The position numbers and the translations under genes are program-made. Below the pieces are notes generated by a model that made no database searches, was not told the DNA's origin, and was given only the letters and a program-made list of their open reading frames with translations. Shown here in pieces: positions 3,874-5,408 of a DNA stretch of 5,408 nucleotides. How positions within the stretch are numbered: the first letter of the stretch is position 1; every line of letters begins with the position of its first letter. This stretch comes from Streptosporangiaceae bacterium (lineage in GTDB: Bacteria; Actinomycetota; Actinomycetes; Streptosporangiales; Streptosporangiaceae): contig JASHSZ010000003.1 of NCBI GenBank assembly GCA_030040815.1, forward strand, positions 1 through 5,408, written 5' to 3'.

Positions 3874-5408
3874 TCACGATGCGCGGGCGGAGGCGGCGGC
3901 GTGCGCGCCGGCCCGCCGGCCGGAGAAAACGCCGTCGGCGAGCGACAGGCCGCTGACGTAGCTGTTCGAGCAGATCCCGATCGCGGTCCGGCCGGCCGCG
4001 TACAGGCCGGGCACCGGCGCGTCGTCGGCCGTCAGGACCTGGCCGGTCTCCTCGCTGACCCGCAGGCCGCCGAGCGTGAGGCCGGGGGCCGGGAACGCCC
4101 GCGAGTTCTTGATCGAGATGTCGATCGCGTAGAACGGCCCGACCTGGATAGGCGTGCAGAGCTCCCTGGCCTTATGCGCCGGATCTCCCTCGCCGGTCCC
4201 GATGCCGTCGTTGTAAGCACCGATCGTGGCTGCCAGCGCCTCGGCCGGCACGCCGATGCGCGCGGCCAGCTCCCCCAGCGTGCCGGCCTTCTGGTGGCCG
4301 ACGCTGAACAGGTACGCGGCCTGGAACTTCTGGAACGCCTGGGTCTGCGAGCTGATCTGCCGGCGTGCCTTCCGCCAGATCGCCGCGTCGGCGATCAGGA
4401 ATCCCCGGCCATCGTGCTTGTCGATCATGATCTGCGAGTGAGTGGCGCCGTACAGATCCTCGTTGGCGATGCGCTGGCCGTCCGGTCCGACCGCCACGCC
4501 CTCGAGCAGTGCCGACGGCGGTGACAGGAACCGCCAGGCCGTCATCCGGTCGAGGTGGTCGGTGCTGCCCCCGACAGCCACGCCGAGGTTGATACCGGTG
4601 CCGTCGTCGCCGACGGTGCCGAGCGGAACGATGCCGGCGAATCCGCCGGCGTACTTCCTCTTCATTTCCCGGTTGAACACGAAGCCGCCAGCGGACAGGA
4701 CGACGGCGCCGGCCCGGTCCTCCGCCTCGGCCGCGGCGGCCTGCCAGATCGCCTCGGTGCGCGCGTTAAGCCGCTTGCCGACCGCCGGGACCCAGTTGCC
4801 GAACTTGCCGGCCACGGCGCTCAGCCGGCGGTGCGTGCCGATCGCCGGGGCGTCGACGCCGACGGTACGGTACCGGACACCACGTACCGCGCCGTCCTCG
4901 CTGATCAGCGAGTAGACGCGGCTGAGCGGCCGGAACGCGATGCCCTTGCGCGTCGCCGTCGCCCGCAGGGCCGCCACCAGGTCGTGGCCCGAGGACATTC
5001 CCCTGGCAACCTGCCGGTGGCCGCGGGGCGCGGGATCAGCGTGCTCGGTATACGGCCACGCCTTCTCGTTGCCGGAGTAGTACAGGTAGTGCGCATCGGT
5101 CGGGTAGGACGTCTTGTACGGGCACAGCGTGCCGTGAAACTGCGCGCCGTGCGCCTCCAGCCAGTCGATCATCGCCGGGCTCGACTCGCAGAACCGCCGC
5201 AGCGTGCCGTCACGCACCACGCCACGCGTCTCCTGCCGCAGGTACCGGAGCATGTTCTCCGGCGTGTCGGTCACCCCGGCGGCGCGCTGGTAGCGAGTGC
5301 CGCCGCCGGCGTACACGACGCCGCCCGACAGCGCGGACGCGCCGCCGCCGTATCCGCGATCGAGCGCAAGCACCCGCGCACCCGCGTCGGCGGCCTCGAT
5401 CGCCGCGG
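3874..5408 (-). CDS. FAD-dependent oxidoreductase, 3-ketosteroid dehydrogenase-like (N-terminus outside window)
   Basis: About 510 residues are visible of a flavoprotein of the FAD_binding_2 (fumarate reductase/KstD) superfamily. The frame is open to the right edge: AAIEAADAGARVLALDR (codons from 5406) is the helix and second strand of the Rossmann fold, whose Asp would bind the FAD ribose. The GxGxxG part and true start lie beyond 5408, so the GTG at 5373 is internal. Then come GGASALSGGVVYAGGGT, AWRFLSPPSALLEG with GRRIANEDLYG-type residues mid-protein, and the C-terminal flavin segment PVPGLYAAGRTAIGI with SNSYVSGLSLADG. The Y-x-S before Gly recalls, from memory, active-site residues of actinobacterial 3-ketosteroid delta4-(5alpha)-dehydrogenase more than the Y-P-G-A-G of delta1-KstD. 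Steroid or similar enone chemistry is plausible, but the substrate is not proven. No other steroid-catabolism gene is visible. Confidence 0.85.
   Translation of the reverse strand, partial: AAIEAADAGARVLALDRGYGGGASALSGGVVYAGGGTRYQRAAGVTDTPENMLRYLRQETRGVVRDGTLRRFCESSPAMIDWLEAHGAQFHGTLCPYKTSYPTDAHYLYYSGNEKAWPYTEHADPAPRGHRQVARGMSSGHDLVAALRATATRKGIAFRPLSRVYSLISEDGAVRGVRYRTVGVDAPAIGTHRRLSAVAGKFGNWVPAVGKRLNARTEAIWQAAAAEAEDRAGAVVLSAGGFVFNREMKRKYAGGFAGIVPLGTVGDDGTGINLGVAVGGSTDHLDRMTAWRFLSPPSALLEGVAVGPDGQRIANEDLYGATHSQIMIDKHDGRGFLIADAAIWRKARRQISSQTQAFQKFQAAYLFSVGHQKAGTLGELAARIGVPAEALAATIGAYNDGIGTGEGDPAHKARELCTPIQVGPFYAIDISIKNSRAFPAPGLTLGGLRVSEETGQVLTADDAPVPGLYAAGRTAIGICSNSYVSGLSLADGVFSGRRAGAHAAASARAS

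Noticed and set aside
3628..4524. Plus-strand frame of 298 codons
   Set aside because: It overlaps the end of the TSUP gene and lies antisense to the FAD enzyme; the product is Arg/Ala/Asp-rich with no domain.
5371..5373. GTG as start of the FAD enzyme
   Set aside because: The frame continues upstream to the window edge with Rossmann-fold residues (AAIEAADAGAR), so this GTG is an internal Val codon.

Overview
The window is very GC-rich, with strong G/C preference at third codon positions, several GTG starts and no sign of mobile DNA. This fits a chromosomal segment of a high-GC actinobacterium. It holds part of the selenocysteine (Sec) machinery plus ordinary metabolic genes. No CRISPR array, rRNA, insertion sequence or prophage was seen.

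Left part (1-1341): an unrecognised minus-strand gene enters from the left edge. Next to it, also on the minus strand, is a tRNA-Sec gene (selC, anticodon UCA, long variable arm). It is divergent from selD (selenide, water dikinase) on the plus strand. SelD makes selenophosphate, and Sec synthase uses selenophosphate to convert Ser-tRNA-Sec to Sec-tRNA-Sec, so the two genes act in one pathway. The 104-base spacer holds one TAnnnT -10 candidate for each direction. Each lies exactly 7 bases from its start point (the tRNA 5' end, or the selD GTG). A perfect 9-bp inverted repeat brackets the selC promoter. selA and selB are not in the window.

Middle part (1342-2925): after selD comes a structured convergent spacer, then a minus-strand PLP-dependent threonine/serine dehydratase that resembles serine racemase. 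This gene is divergent from a small PRC-barrel-like protein of 122 residues on the plus strand.

Right part (2926-5408): a plus-strand TSUP (TauE/SafE-type) membrane protein converges on a minus-strand FAD-dependent oxidoreductase related to 3-ketosteroid dehydrogenases. The N-terminus of the oxidoreductase runs off the right edge.

Apart from the selC/selD pair, the genes are single transcription units in alternating orientation, and nothing shows that they share a pathway. I do not see a clearly new multi-gene system. The most interesting parts are the selC-selD divergent control region, the short coding-like stretch just downstream of selC, and the hairpin cluster between selD and the dehydratase.
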